A stretch of 64,000 nt of DNA from CAVSWN01 sp963770995 (GTDB lineage: Bacteria; Acidobacteriota; Vicinamibacteria; Vicinamibacterales; CAVVIG01). The translations under genes and the position numbers were made by a program. The stretch spans positions 1,674,001 to 1,738,000 of the forward strand of contig CAVYRS010000001.1 of NCBI GenBank assembly GCA_963770995.1, in the 5' to 3' direction. The notes under the pieces were generated by a model. That model did no database searches. It saw only the letters and a list, made by a program, of their open reading frames with translations, and was not told the DNA's origin. Of this stretch, positions 36,508-45,369 are shown one piece after another (within the stretch, counting starts at the first letter, position 1; each line of letters begins with the position of its first letter).

Positions 36508-36828
36508 ATGAAGGATGCGTTGCGAATAACAGTTCCGATTGCGTTGATCGCGGCCGCGTCGGCCGGCCTCTCGGACGCGCAACCGGGCACCCGCACGTTC
36601 GTCAAGGGCACGGTCACATCGGCAGGGAAGCCCGCCCGGTCCGTCTGGGTGATCATCAGCCTGAATGGCCGCGAGAAGGGTCGATCGCTGACCGGGGACG
36701 ATGGAAAGTATTACATCGCGGACCTGGATCCCGGAACCTATGACTTCGTTGTGGAGAGAGGCGAGCAACTCTACAAGGGACGTGCGACGCTGCCCATCAC
36801 GGATGGCACGTTCAACATCGGCTTCTGA
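36508..36828 (+). CDS. Small secreted carboxypeptidase regulatory-like protein
   Basis: A 106-residue protein with a signal peptide (ITVPIALIAAASAGLSDAQ) and one transthyretin-like beta-sandwich (FVKGTVTSAGKPARSVWVII, SLTGDDGKYYIADLDPGTYD). It has a ribosome site (AGGGGAA) before ATG 36508. It pairs with the membrane-anchored protein just upstream; both may bind the same surface ligand. Confidence 0.7.
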   Translation: MKDALRITVPIALIAAASAGLSDAQPGTRTFVKGTVTSAGKPARSVWVIISLNGREKGRSLTGDDGKYYIADLDPGTYDFVVERGEQLYKGRATLPITDGTFNIGF

Positions 36829-36902
36829 GAGAGTTTGCCCATTCGAGCGAAGAACGCGTCCGCACGATGCGCGCGTTCTGGCCTTGCGCGCTGCTGGCCG
36901 GG

Positions 36903-37556
36903 CTAACGTGGGAGCAGTCCGGCAATCATCACGTCCACGATGAATCGCGCGTAGCGAGTGAGTGCCCAGCCCCGGCGGCGGACGAGCAGGTCGTACAGTT
37001 CGGGCGAGCTGCATGCCCACAACAGATCGGCGGCTTGACTCGGCCGCATCCCCGCGCGCAGATGACCCGCGCGGGCGAGCCTTCGCGCGTTGCGACGCAT
37101 CCGCGTCAGCCGGGCGAGATCAAGCTCGTGCCGCAGCCGCGCCATCTCGGCGTCGGTCGTCGCCCCGGCCGCGACCAACAGGAGGATCGGCATCACCTTC
37201 GGCGCGACCTCGGTCGTCAACTGTCCCCATCCCTCGATGACGCGCCGCGGATCGCGTTCCTCCTTCTGCAGCGCGTTCGACCGCCGCTCGGCGTGCACCG
37301 GCCCTTCACCGGCCAATCCTCGTTCGCGAATGGCGCGCACCAGCCCGGTCTTGCTGCCAAACGTCTTGTAAATGGTCTCTTGAGATACGCCGGCCTCGGC
37401 GGCGACCGCGGGTATCGTGGTCGCTTGGAACCCATCCCGCAGGAACAGCCGTTCGGCGGCATCGACGATGGCCCTCTGCGTGTGGAGCGCGCGGGCCCGG
37501 CGGCTCGTCACGTCGTAGCGACGCCGACGCTTGACGGCGGCGGGTTTCGGAGGCAT
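36903..37556 (-). CDS. TetR-family transcriptional regulator
   Basis: A 217-residue TetR regulator. It has a basic N-terminus (KRRRRYDVTSRRAR), a helix-turn-helix at ~26-75 (TQRAIVDAAERLFLRDGF, TIPAVAAEAGVSQETIYKTF, KTGLVRAI), and then a helical ligand domain with ARLTRMRRNARRLARAGHL. It is divergent from the SnoaL-like gene at 37622. The gap holds the palindrome at 37572-37587, which is the likely operator for both genes. Confidence 0.9.
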   Translation of the reverse strand: MPPKPAAVKRRRRYDVTSRRARALHTQRAIVDAAERLFLRDGFQATTIPAVAAEAGVSQETIYKTFGSKTGLVRAIRERGLAGEGPVHAERRSNALQKEERDPRRVIEGWGQLTTEVAPKVMPILLLVAAGATTDAEMARLRHELDLARLTRMRRNARRLARAGHLRAGMRPSQAADLLWACSSPELYDLLVRRRGWALTRYARFIVDVMIAGLLPR

Positions 37557-37571
37557 AGTGGCTTATATCAG

Positions 37572-37587
37572 ATACAGTACACTGTAT
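37572..37587. promoter_or_regulatory. TetR operator candidate
   Basis: ATACAGT-AC-ACTGTAT, a perfect palindrome with 7-bp arms, 16 bases upstream of the TetR start and 35 bases upstream of the SnoaL-like start. Confidence 0.6.
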
Positions 37588-37621
37588 TTAATATGTATCA
37601 AGGAAAAGTTATGAGGAAGTT

Positions 37622-38053
37622 ATGACCGACCTCGGGCCCGGAGATCAGGGCAACCGTGTGCTGGGTCGACTGATTCAGGCCACGAATGCCCACGACATCG
37701 ACGCCATCGTGGTCTGCTTCGCGTCGGACTACCGGAACGACACGCCGGCCCACCCAACGCGGAGCTTCATCGGCCGCGATCAGGTGCGGCGGAATTGGGA
37801 GCAGATTCTCGGTTTTGTACCCGACATCCACGCGAAGGTGCTCCGTTCGTCGGTTGACGACGGCGTGGTCTGGTCTGAGTGGGAGCAGCACGGGACGCGG
37901 CGCGACGGCACGCCCCATGTCATGCGCGGCGTGATTATCTTCGGCGTCGAGTACGACGCCATCGTCTGGGCGCGCTTTTATCTGGAGCCAGTCCAGGACG
38001 AGGGCGGCGACGGGGACCACGCCGTGCGAGCTCAGGTCGCATCGCGACGATAG
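37622..38053 (+). CDS. SnoaL/NTF2-like protein, ending inside a repeat
   Basis: A 143-residue cone-shaped NTF2-fold protein: GRLIQATNAHDIDAIVVCFA, TRSFIGRDQVRRNWEQIL, VVWSEWEQHGTRRDGTP and GVIIFGVEYDAIVWARFYLE. Such proteins are small-molecule isomerases/hydrolases or binding proteins. It is likely controlled by the divergent TetR gene through the palindrome between them. Its stop codon TAG at 38051 lies within the first bases of repeat copy 3, so the last three or so residues are encoded by the repeat. Confidence 0.8.
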   Translation: MTDLGPGDQGNRVLGRLIQATNAHDIDAIVVCFASDYRNDTPAHPTRSFIGRDQVRRNWEQILGFVPDIHAKVLRSSVDDGVVWSEWEQHGTRRDGTPHVMRGVIIFGVEYDAIVWARFYLEPVQDEGGDGDHAVRAQVASRR

Positions 38054-38122
38054 GAAGCATTAAGGGCCCTTTCGCGGCTAACGGAACGCTCGTTCTCGGA
38101 CCCCGCTCCCCCCTCAGCGACA
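38046..38122. repeat. ~78-bp repeat, copy 3
   Basis: GACGATAGGAAGCATTAAGG, then CCCTTTCGCGGCTAACGGAA, CGCTCGTTCTCGG and CGCTCCCCCCTCAGCGACA. It differs from copies 1 and 2 at a handful of bases. It begins in the last codons of the SnoaL-like gene and lies 40 bases from the insertion sequence. Confidence 0.9.
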
Positions 38123-38152
38123 ACCGGAGGTCTGCCCCCACTGGGGTAAGAT

Positions 38153-38161
38153 ACCCGCAAT
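38153..38161. repeat. Target-site duplication, left
   Basis: ACCCGCAAT immediately left of the insertion sequence; the same nine bases stand immediately to its right at 39180-39188. A further copy at 39190-39198 abuts the formamidase start codon and is probably native. Confidence 0.85.
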
Positions 38162-39179
38162 CCTGGTTATCCACTTGACTCAGGTGACCGCTACATATAG
38201 CGTCCGGCGCCGTGGAGGAGTTTCCGCGGACGCAGGCCGAATTCGAGGCTCGCTTTGCAACGGAGGCGGCGTGTCGAGCGTACTTGACGCGGCTGCGCTG
38301 GCCCGAGGGATTTCGCTGCCCCGTCTGCCGGGGCGCGAAGGCCTGGGCCGTGCGAGCCGTGCTGTGGCAGTGCGCGGCCTGTGGACGACAGACGTCGGTG
38401 ACGGCCGGCACCATCTTCCAGGACACCCGGACCCCGCTGACCATATGGTTCCGCGCGATGTGGTGCGTGACCAGCACCAAAACGGGCACGAGTGCCCTGG
38501 CGTTGAAGCAGGTCTTGGGACTCGGCAGCTATCAGACCGCGTGGACGTGGCTGCACAAGCTGCGTCGCGCCATGGTTCGCCCAGGCCGCGATCGCCTCTC
38601 GGGACGGGTGGAGGTCGACGAGACCTTTGTGGGCGGCGGCAGCGCGCAGGGGCGATCGACGGCGACGAAAGCGCTGGTTGTCGTCGCGGCCGAAGAAGTG
38701 GGCCGCGGCATCGGACGGATCCGGATGCGCCGAATCCCCGACGGAAAAGCCAGGACGTTGCAGGCGTTCATCGACGATGTCATCGAACCGGGCAGCGAAG
38801 TACACACCGATGGATGGGACGGCTACGAACGGGTCAAGACCCGGTACCACCATCGTGTGTCGTTCCTTCGCGGACACCCCGCCATCGCCACCGAACTGCT
38901 GCCGCGTGTCCACCGGGTGGTCTCCCTGCTCAAACGCTGGTTGCTTGGCACCCATCAAGGCGCCGTGAGTCACGCACATCTGGACTACTACCTGGACGAG
39001 TTCACCTTTCGCTTCAACCGTCGAACGTCCCGACACCGTGGCAAATTGTTTTTCCGATTGGTTCAGCAAGCGGTCACCATCGACCCCGTCCCGTATCGAA
39101 AACTGGTGCAACCCGGCGCCCGTCCCCGACGGCGCCGCCACAACCGGTTGGGGTCACCTGAGTGAAGCAGATAACCAGG
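38162..39179 (+). mobile_element. Complete IS1595-family insertion sequence (1018 bp)
   Basis: Both ends are visible. The 28-bp terminal inverted repeats at 38162-38189 and 39152-39179 match at 25 of 28 positions (both begin CCTGGTTATC read inward and end CTCAGGTGACC). The element is flanked by a 9-bp direct repeat ACCCGCAAT (38153-38161 and 39180-39188), consistent with the 8-bp target duplication of this family. It contains one transposase gene. The element looks intact and recent. It lies about ten bases upstream of the formamidase start codon. Confidence 0.93.
38212..39165 (+). CDS. IS1595-family transposase
   Basis: A 317-residue transposase from GTG 38212. It has an N-terminal zinc ribbon (FRCPVCRGAKAW, WQCAACGRQT), a helix-turn-helix, then the ISXO2-like DDE domain. 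The first acidic residue is in GRVEVDETFVGGG (~143), the second in EVHTDGWDGY (~203) and the third in the HLDYYLDEFTFRFNRR helix near 265. The last codons overlap the right inverted repeat. All catalytic positions are present, so it should be active. Confidence 0.93.
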   Translation: MEEFPRTQAEFEARFATEAACRAYLTRLRWPEGFRCPVCRGAKAWAVRAVLWQCAACGRQTSVTAGTIFQDTRTPLTIWFRAMWCVTSTKTGTSALALKQVLGLGSYQTAWTWLHKLRRAMVRPGRDRLSGRVEVDETFVGGGSAQGRSTATKALVVVAAEEVGRGIGRIRMRRIPDGKARTLQAFIDDVIEPGSEVHTDGWDGYERVKTRYHHRVSFLRGHPAIATELLPRVHRVVSLLKRWLLGTHQGAVSHAHLDYYLDEFTFRFNRRTSRHRGKLFFRLVQQAVTIDPVPYRKLVQPGARPRRRRHNRLGSPE

Positions 39180-39198
39180 ACCCGCAATAACCCGCAAT

Positions 39199-40482
39199 AT
39201 GAAAACCCTGACAGTGCGCACGCTCACACTTCTTTGCTTGCTGCCTGCATTTGCGCAGACTCCCGGCCCAGACATCTCCGGCGAATGGCTGGTGGAGATC
39301 AAAGTCCTGAATGACACGCAATACCGGCGATTGACCCTGAAACTTGAGGGCGATCGCGTCACGGGATCTTCGGGAAACCAAAAAGGCGAAGGCACGTTCC
39401 GCGACGGCAAGCTCGAAGTGCAGTTTTCGCCGGGTCCGAACGTCTCGGGTATGTTTCGCGGCGGCGAACTCTCCGGGGACACCCAGATGTTCGGCGAAGC
39501 CGCCAAATGGCGCGCCGCCCGGATGAAGGTGCGGCCTGCGGACGCGCCTCGCACACACACCTTCGAGCCGAAGGAGTTTCACCGCGTCTTCTCCGGCGCC
39601 ATCCCGCCGGTGTTGCGCATCTTTCCCGGCGACACGGTAAAAACCTGGTCGGTGGACGCGGGCGGCTTCGACGCGGCCGGCAAGCATCGCTCTCTCGGCG
39701 GGAATCCGCAGACCGGGCCGTTTTACATTGAGGGCGCGGTGCCGGGCGACACGCTGGTGATCAAGTTCAACCGCATCCGGCTGAATCGCGACACGGCCAT
39801 CTCGAGCGGCGTGATCGCCGGACGCGCGCTGACTCCCGGGTACATTTTCAATCTCAAACGTGTGGAGAAGTACAACAGCGACTGGAAGCTGGATCGCGAA
39901 AAACTGGTCGGCCGGCTCGCCGAACCGACCGAAAAACTAAAAGACTACACCGTGCCGTTGCGGCCCATGCTGGGCTGCGTGGCCGTCGCTCCGCCCGGAG
40001 ATATGTCTTTTCGGACCGGATTCCCCGGTGTCTTCGGCGGCAACATGGACTACAACCAGATCCGCGAAGGCGCCACGTTGTATCTTCCCGTCTTCAAACC
40101 GGGCGCTCTGCTCTTTATGGGCGACGGGCACGCCGCGGAAGGAGACGGCGAACTCACCGGCAACGCGCTTGAAACTTCCATGGACATCGAATTCACCGTG
40201 GATCTGATCCGCGACTGGTCCTCGAACGGGCCGCGGGCCGAGAATGACGACTACATCATGGCCATGGGCATTGCCGGCTCGCTCGACGAATCCTTCCAGA
40301 TCGCGACCACCGAGATGGCTCGCTGGCTGGAGCGTGACTACGGCTTGAACTCGAGTGAGGTCGCTTCAGTGCTGGGCACGGCCATGCGCTACGACATCGC
40401 CGAGGTAGTTGATCCGCTGCTCAACGTTGTAGCCAAGATCAGCAAGCAATCGCTCGCGGGTTTGAAGAGAGTCCAGCCGTGA
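39199..40482 (+). CDS. Secreted acetamidase/formamidase-family protein
   Basis: A 427-residue protein with a signal peptide (TLTLLCLLPAFAQ) and an N-terminal beta domain (ISGEWLVEIKVLND...GKLEVQFSPGPNVSG, ~27-105). The FmdA/AmdA domain follows: SGAIPPVLRIFPGDTVKTW, GPFYIEGAVPGDTLVI, RPMLGCVAVAPPGD, FGGNMDYNQIREGATLYLPV, LFMGDGHAAEGDGELTGNA. The zinc-binding DGHAAQGDGE-type motif is intact (with Glu for Gln). It hydrolyses formamide-like amides. The insertion sequence sits about ten bases upstream of ATG 39199, so its native promoter is cut off. Codon use seems somewhat less GC-biased than in its neighbours. Confidence 0.9.
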   Translation: MKTLTVRTLTLLCLLPAFAQTPGPDISGEWLVEIKVLNDTQYRRLTLKLEGDRVTGSSGNQKGEGTFRDGKLEVQFSPGPNVSGMFRGGELSGDTQMFGEAAKWRAARMKVRPADAPRTHTFEPKEFHRVFSGAIPPVLRIFPGDTVKTWSVDAGGFDAAGKHRSLGGNPQTGPFYIEGAVPGDTLVIKFNRIRLNRDTAISSGVIAGRALTPGYIFNLKRVEKYNSDWKLDREKLVGRLAEPTEKLKDYTVPLRPMLGCVAVAPPGDMSFRTGFPGVFGGNMDYNQIREGATLYLPVFKPGALLFMGDGHAAEGDGELTGNALETSMDIEFTVDLIRDWSSNGPRAENDDYIMAMGIAGSLDESFQIATTEMARWLERDYGLNSSEVASVLGTAMRYDIAEVVDPLLNVVAKISKQSLAGLKRVQP

Positions 40483-40496
40483 ATTAGCCACGGAGG

Positions 40497-40580
40497 ACGA
40501 TAGCCGGTACAAAGGCCCTGTCCGGGACCGGAGGGTTAACGGAACGCTCGTTCTCGGACCCGCTCCCCCCTCAGCGACAG
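40497..40580. repeat. ~78-bp repeat, copy 4 (divergent left half)
   Basis: Begins GACGATAG as in the other copies, but the next ~35 bases differ. It then matches from GTTAACGGAACGCTCGTTCT to the end CGCTCCCCCCTCAGCGACAG. It starts 15 bases after the formamidase stop. Confidence 0.8.
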
Positions 40581-40640
40581 CGACGAGCGGCGCGTTGCTG
40601 TCTACTCTCGAGCGAACCGGAATGGGTGTAGGCTGCGAAG

Positions 40641-41597
40641 GTGCCCCCTTTTTTCACCGCCGTCGCGATCGCCGCGTGGCTCGTGGCGGTCCAGGCACCT
40701 GCGACACCCCGGCAGCCAGCGCCGCCGGCGCTGCAGTTCGAAACACTGGATTCCCGGCCGGCCGATGAGCCGCGCCTTCGCGGCGTCGATCGCGACCGGC
40801 TGGGCACCATCGTGCAGCTCGTCGGACTCGAGAACCCAGGTCCGCCGATCCATGTCGTGCTCGCGCCGGAGGATTCAGAGCTCGCGCGAACCACTTCGTC
40901 GTGGATCGCGGGCTTCGCTCACGGCGCGACCGGCACGGTCGTCTTGTTCCCGTCGCGATCGCCGCGATACCCGCATGACTCGCTCGAGGCCTTGCTGCAC
41001 CACGAAGTCGCCCACATCCTGATCGTCCGGGCGGCCGGCGGGCGGGCCGTGCCGCGATGGTTCAACGAGGGGCTCGCAGTGGTCGCGGAACGCGCGTGGC
41101 ACTTCGAAGACCGATGGCAGCTCGCGAGGGCGCTGGTATTCGCCGTCCCCGTGCGGATGGATGAGGTGAACGATCTCTTCCAGGCGGGATCGAGCGGCGC
41201 CGACCGCGCATACGCGCTCGCCAGCGCGTTCGTGCGGCACATCATCGAAACGCAGGGGTCCGACGTGCCTGCACGGATCCTCGCTGCCGTGGCGAACGGC
41301 GGATCGTTCGAAGGGGCATTCGAGCAGGCGACCGGCCGCTCGCTCGCCGACACCGAACGCAGTTTTCACGCGGAGCTGACTTCGTGGACACGACGGCTTC
41401 CCCTCTTGACCAGCCCCTACGTCCTCTGGATGATCGTCACGCTGCTGGCTCTGTTTGCCATCTACATCAGATACCGTCGCAGTGCCGAACGGCGCAGCAA
41501 ATGGGCCGAGGAAGACGCAGGGGACGCCGGCTGGCTGGCGGAGGAGACATTGGCCGACGAGGCCCGCCGAAAGGCGCCCGAACGCAGGACAACATGA
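40641..41597 (+). CDS. Membrane-anchored MA-clan metallopeptidase-like protein
   Basis: A 318-residue protein from GTG 40641. It has a signal peptide (FFTAVAIAAWLVAVQA), then a gluzincin-type domain: HDSLEALLHHEVAHILIV (HExxH zinc motif, ~130) and VPRWFNEGLAVVAER (Glu third ligand) as in peptidase_MA_2 proteins. A C-terminal membrane helix (YVLWMIVTLLALFAIYI, ~257) and a charged cytosolic tail follow. It therefore faces the periplasm with a membrane anchor. The stop overlaps the start of the next gene (ATGA), so the two are translationally coupled. Confidence 0.85.
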   Translation: MPPFFTAVAIAAWLVAVQAPATPRQPAPPALQFETLDSRPADEPRLRGVDRDRLGTIVQLVGLENPGPPIHVVLAPEDSELARTTSSWIAGFAHGATGTVVLFPSRSPRYPHDSLEALLHHEVAHILIVRAAGGRAVPRWFNEGLAVVAERAWHFEDRWQLARALVFAVPVRMDEVNDLFQAGSSGADRAYALASAFVRHIIETQGSDVPARILAAVANGGSFEGAFEQATGRSLADTERSFHAELTSWTRRLPLLTSPYVLWMIVTLLALFAIYIRYRRSAERRSKWAEEDAGDAGWLAEETLADEARRKAPERRTT

Positions 41598-42202
41598 CAC
41601 CGATTCAAATTCGTCTCGCGGCAATCGCGCTGACTGTTGCGTTCGGATCTGCCAGCGGCGCCGGCTCGGAGCAGCCTTCAGCGAAAGATCAGACCGCGGC
41701 CGGCGCGATCCCTTCTTCCAAACGAATGGCGGACGGTAAAGAGTGGACGACTGCGAATCTGAACGTCAACGCATCGCCATCCTATTGTTACGACGATGCC
41801 GAACCGAATTGCCGTCGATACGGCCGCTTGTACACATGGGAGTCGGCGCAGCGTGTGTGCCAGTCGCTCGGAGATGGTTGGCGGCTACCGACCGATGACG
41901 AATGGCGGCAGATGGCGAAGCGCTATGGCGGAGTCAGTGACGAGTCGGCTGACAAAGGTAAAGCGGCGTTCACGGCACTCCGGAGCGGAGGCACGTCGGG
42001 CTTCAATGCTGTGCTGGGTGGCAACCGCTCCAACGGACAGTACGCACGGTTAGAGGCGCACGGGCTTTACTGGACGGCCTCAGACAACGATCCAGGCACC
42101 GCCCCGTTATACAACTTCGGCCAGGGCGGGCAAGCTCTCCACCGCCAGCCCCAGGGCGAGAAGCAGATGGCTATTTCCGTACGGTGTGTCAGGTCGAGTT
42201 GA
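41594..42202 (+). CDS. Secreted FISUMP-type (Fibrobacter major paralogous domain) protein
   Basis: A 202-residue protein with a signal peptide (IRLAAIALTVAFGSASGAG) and one FISUMP domain: DGKEWTTANLNVNA, RYGRLYTWESAQRVCQSLG, GWRLPTDDEWRQMAKRYGG, LYWTASDNDPG and ISVRCVRS. These domains are related to C-type lectin-like folds and occur on surface proteins; ligand unknown. It is coupled to the upstream peptidase gene and followed by a long carboxypeptidase-like protein gene 37 bases later. Confidence 0.85.
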   Translation: MTPIQIRLAAIALTVAFGSASGAGSEQPSAKDQTAAGAIPSSKRMADGKEWTTANLNVNASPSYCYDDAEPNCRRYGRLYTWESAQRVCQSLGDGWRLPTDDEWRQMAKRYGGVSDESADKGKAAFTALRSGGTSGFNAVLGGNRSNGQYARLEAHGLYWTASDNDPGTAPLYNFGQGGQALHRQPQGEKQMAISVRCVRSS

Positions 42203-42238
42203 CCTGCCGCAGGTCGCCAGGCACACTGCCGATCGGTT

Positions 42239-44178
42239 ATGCGCCGATTCGTACTGCTCGCGCTGCTCACCGTGCCAGTATCGCTGGCGCCGCAGGGTAT
42301 GGCCGATGAGCCCGGCATCTACGGCTACGTGCTCGCGCCCGGCGGCATCCCGGTATCGGGCGGAACCGTCGGGTTTAGTTCGCCGGGCGGTTCCGCGTCG
42401 GCCTCGATCGACAGGATGGGCCGCTTCCGCATATCTGTCGAGCGGGCCGGGGTCTACCGCGTCCTCATCGGCGTACGGGGGTTCACGCCCTACCAGGCGC
42501 GCGTCACCGTGCCGGCCTCGAGAGCGCTGCGCCTGCCGGTGATCCAGATCGAGCCCGCGACCTATTTCCGCGTACGGTTCGTGTCGCCGACCGGTGAGCC
42601 CATCATGTCGCCGGCGATCCGCCGGCGCTCGTTCGACGGGAGCGGCGCGCCGATCCTCGAAGCGCCGGACGCGAGCTCGATCGAGCTCGACGGCGACGGC
42701 GCGACGCGGATCGGACCGCTGCCGCACGGCATCACGGCGCTGGCGCTCGACACGCCGATCTTCGCGCAGACGCGCGTCACGAATGTCTCGGTCACCGGCG
42801 AGGATGCGCTGCTCGAGGGCGGAACGGTCGTCGTTCAGCCTGGCTCCACGCTGCACGTCGACCTGCTCGATGCGTCGGGACTGCCGGTGCCGGACCACTT
42901 CGTCCTGCTCGAAGACGTGCTGCCGCTGTCGCCGCTCCAGTTGCCGCCGCCCGTGCAAACGAATGCGCAGGGCCGCGTGACCTTCGCGCGGCTCGCGGCG
43001 GGACGCTATCGCGTGCGAACGTCGGCGGTAGGCCGGTGCGTGTATCAGGACCTCTCGCTCACGCGCACCGTGACCGTCTCGGGCACCGGCACCGTCACCA
43101 CACGGATTGTCGTGGCAGGCAAAGCGACCTTCCGAATCCTGTCGCCGGTGGGGCGCATAAAAGGAGTCGTGGTAACGGCCAGACCGGAGAACCCGCCACC
43201 CGCGTCGCCAGTGCTGTTGATGGGAAGGGGTATGCCGTCGCTGATCGCACTCTCGCTGATCACGACACGCTGCCGCGGCACGACCGATGCCGACGGGCGT
43301 GTCACGCTCACGAGCTTCCCGCCAGGTCCGTCCGATCTCGCGGTGCACTTCGCCAACTCGCTGTACGTGAGGCGGCTCGACGTGCCGATCGGCGGGGGCG
43401 AAATTGCCGTGTCCGTGCCCGACGGCGTCATGCCTGTTCGCGTCACCACGGAGTTAAAAACGAGCCGGTGCCGCGGGCGTTCGTCACATGGACCATCGAA
43501 GGCGGCGGCCGCGCCGAAGCGACGGCGACGATCATCGGTGAAGCGCTGCTCGAAGGCGTCGGCACCAGGCCGGGAATACTCAGCGTGACGGCGCCCGGGT
43601 TTCAGCCCGTCGAGGAGCACTTGTCCGAGCCGCCCGGCATCCTCCACGAGGTTGCGCTTGTGTCGCTGTCGAACGCGAGTCTGGCGGTCCGTGTCGTGAC
43701 AGCGTCGGGCGATGCGCTCCCCAATGCCGTCGTGGAAGTCGCGCCCGGGAGTCCACTCTGGCCGCCGCAACTCGCGGTGACTGACGCGAAAGGAGCCGTC
43801 ACCTTTCCCGACGCTCCCGCTGGCCTGCTTCGCGTTACGGCGATCGCGAACGGGTTCGTGCCTTCGACGCTGCGGGTGTCTCAGGACAATCGGGCGGCTG
43901 GTGCCGTGCTGACGCTCTCGCCTGGGTATCGAGCACTCGTGAGCGTCGAGTTGCCGGCCACGTCCGGTCCGCTTCTCGTTCGTGTCCTGAACAAGGCCGG
44001 GCGGCCGATGGACACGCTGCTCGACGGCGCGTCCGATCGCGGCATCGAACCGCCGGGCCGCCTGTCGCTTGGCCCGCTGCCGCCGGGCGACTACGTGATC
44101 GAGCTGCGCGGCGCGCGAGAACAACGACAGGAAGGGATCACGATCGTGGATCGCGACGTTATCGCGACCCTCCGATGA
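42239..44178 (+). CDS. Secreted multi-domain carboxypeptidase regulatory-like protein, frame break near 43455
   Basis: About 645 residues when joined. A signal peptide (MRRFVLLALLTVPVSLAPQG) is followed by tandem transthyretin-like beta-sandwich domains: GYVLAPGGIPVSGGTVGFSS, RMGRFRISVERAGVYRVLI; FVLLEDVLPLSPLQLPP; VTFPDAPAGLLRVTAIANG; PPGDYVIELRGAREQRQEG. The frame changes near 43455 around GAGTTAAAAACGAG. It can be repaired as one missing base, or as two doubled wobble bases (ACC/ACA and CGG/CGA). No catalytic residue; likely an extracellular adhesion or binding protein belonging to the gene group from 40641. Confidence 0.75.
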
Positions 44179-44190
44179 AGGTCAGAGACG

Positions 44191-45105
44191 CTACGGCTTG
44201 CGCTCGAGCCAGTCGTCCCGGCAGCCTGCGGGCGCATTGACCGGATTGCAGCGCGCGGATGCGCTCGCGGCGCCTGGCAGCCGCGCGGTGTATCCCGACC
44301 CGAACGGGCTCAGCTCAGGGTAATCCGTGCTCACGTAGTGGGCGCCGGAGCGGAACGCGCTGTCGCGTCGGGCCGTGCTGCCGCTGCGGGCTTCGGCGGT
44401 CGGGATGTCGGCGCGCGTCCGGATCAGGAAGCGGCCCTTGACACGCCGCCGAATGTTCTCCTCCTCGACGCCGAGCGCCTCGCTCATCTTGATGAACGCC
44501 GCGGACGGATCTCCCGGATTCGAGCTGACGAACAGCACCCGGCCCTCGAGCGACGGATTGCCCTGCAGGTACTCGGTCCGGTGCTCGTCCGTGTTATCGA
44601 GCGCGAACAGAATCTTTCCGCGCGCCATCCGCAGCGCCGGCCATCCGTCCCGCTGGATCGCTTCCGCGAGCGTGGCGTGCGTGCCGCGAACGCGATCCGG
44701 AGTCATGACGTGGTGGTTGTCGAACACGAGGCGGATCTCGGCATCAAGCGCGCGGAACAGTGCGGCGTCGATGCGGATCGGCGCGACGAAGCCGAGGCCG
44801 CGCGGGTCCTGGCGCGGCGCGTCCTTGGCCTCGATCATCACCATGATCGGCACGTGCCACGGATTCGCGCGCGACCACTCCCGGATCGCCGTCAGGCACG
44901 CCACGAGCGTGCGGCAGGTCGTCCAGTAGTCGACGTCCGGCGTGTGAATCACCTTGAAGCCAGGATCGCGCATGTCGGCGGGAGGCAGTTCGAGGCCCGC
45001 GGTCATCCGCAGCGCCGCGGGTGTGGCGAAGCGTCCGCCTTCCGGGTCGGCGAACACGTCGATCTCGAACTTGCGAATGCCGAGGTGCGAGAGCTGTTCG
45101 ATCGC
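44191..45105 (-). pseudogene. Calcium-dependent PI-PLC-like phosphodiesterase, N-terminus missing
   Basis: About 300 codons reading IEQLSHLGIRKFEIDVFADP, DPGFKVIHTPDVDYWTTCRT, REWSRANPWHVPIMVMIEAK, LVFDNHHVMTPDRVRG and LEGRVLFVSSNPGDPSAAF. This is the core and C-terminus of a bacterial PI-PLC-like (PI-PLC-C1) TIM barrel. The N-terminal strand with the first catalytic His is absent. Going back, the frame runs without a start codon into a segment at 45109 that belongs to a PQQ dehydrogenase on the other strand. GTG 45057 gives the longest possible remaining protein (288 residues). Probably inactive. Confidence 0.7.
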
Positions 45106-45108
45106 CGT

Positions 45109-45203
45109 TGACCTACATGGCCGACGGCAAGCAGTACATCGTCGTGGCGATCAGCGGCGGCAACTATTCGGGTGAGTACGTGGCGTTCACGCTACCGCGC
45201 TGA
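45109..45203 (+). pseudogene. Orphan tail of a PQQ dehydrogenase
   Basis: The last ~31 codons of a quinoprotein (LTYMADGKQYIVVAISGGN, YSGEYVAFTLPR, stop). It is almost the same as the tail of the gene at 27544-29704 (29610-29704) at both protein and DNA level. Nothing before 45109 belongs to that gene. It marks a recombination point that also removed the start of the PI-PLC gene. Confidence 0.85.
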
Positions 45204-45369
45204 CCGGCGCTCGAGACTCAGACGCCGGCGCGTGCGGCTGTGTGTGTCATTCGGAGCACTCGAAAAAGAATGTTCTGATACACGAAGTCTGCGGCGCCGA
45301 TGCGTTCCGTTCCGACCGTGTGCTAGCGTGGCTGATCTCTGTAGAGCTACGCAACGCGAAGGAGGCAGA

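Noticed and set aside
38162..38189. Inverted repeat here as an operator of the SnoaL-like gene
   Set aside because: It pairs with 39152-39179 and both are flanked by a direct repeat, so it is a transposon end.
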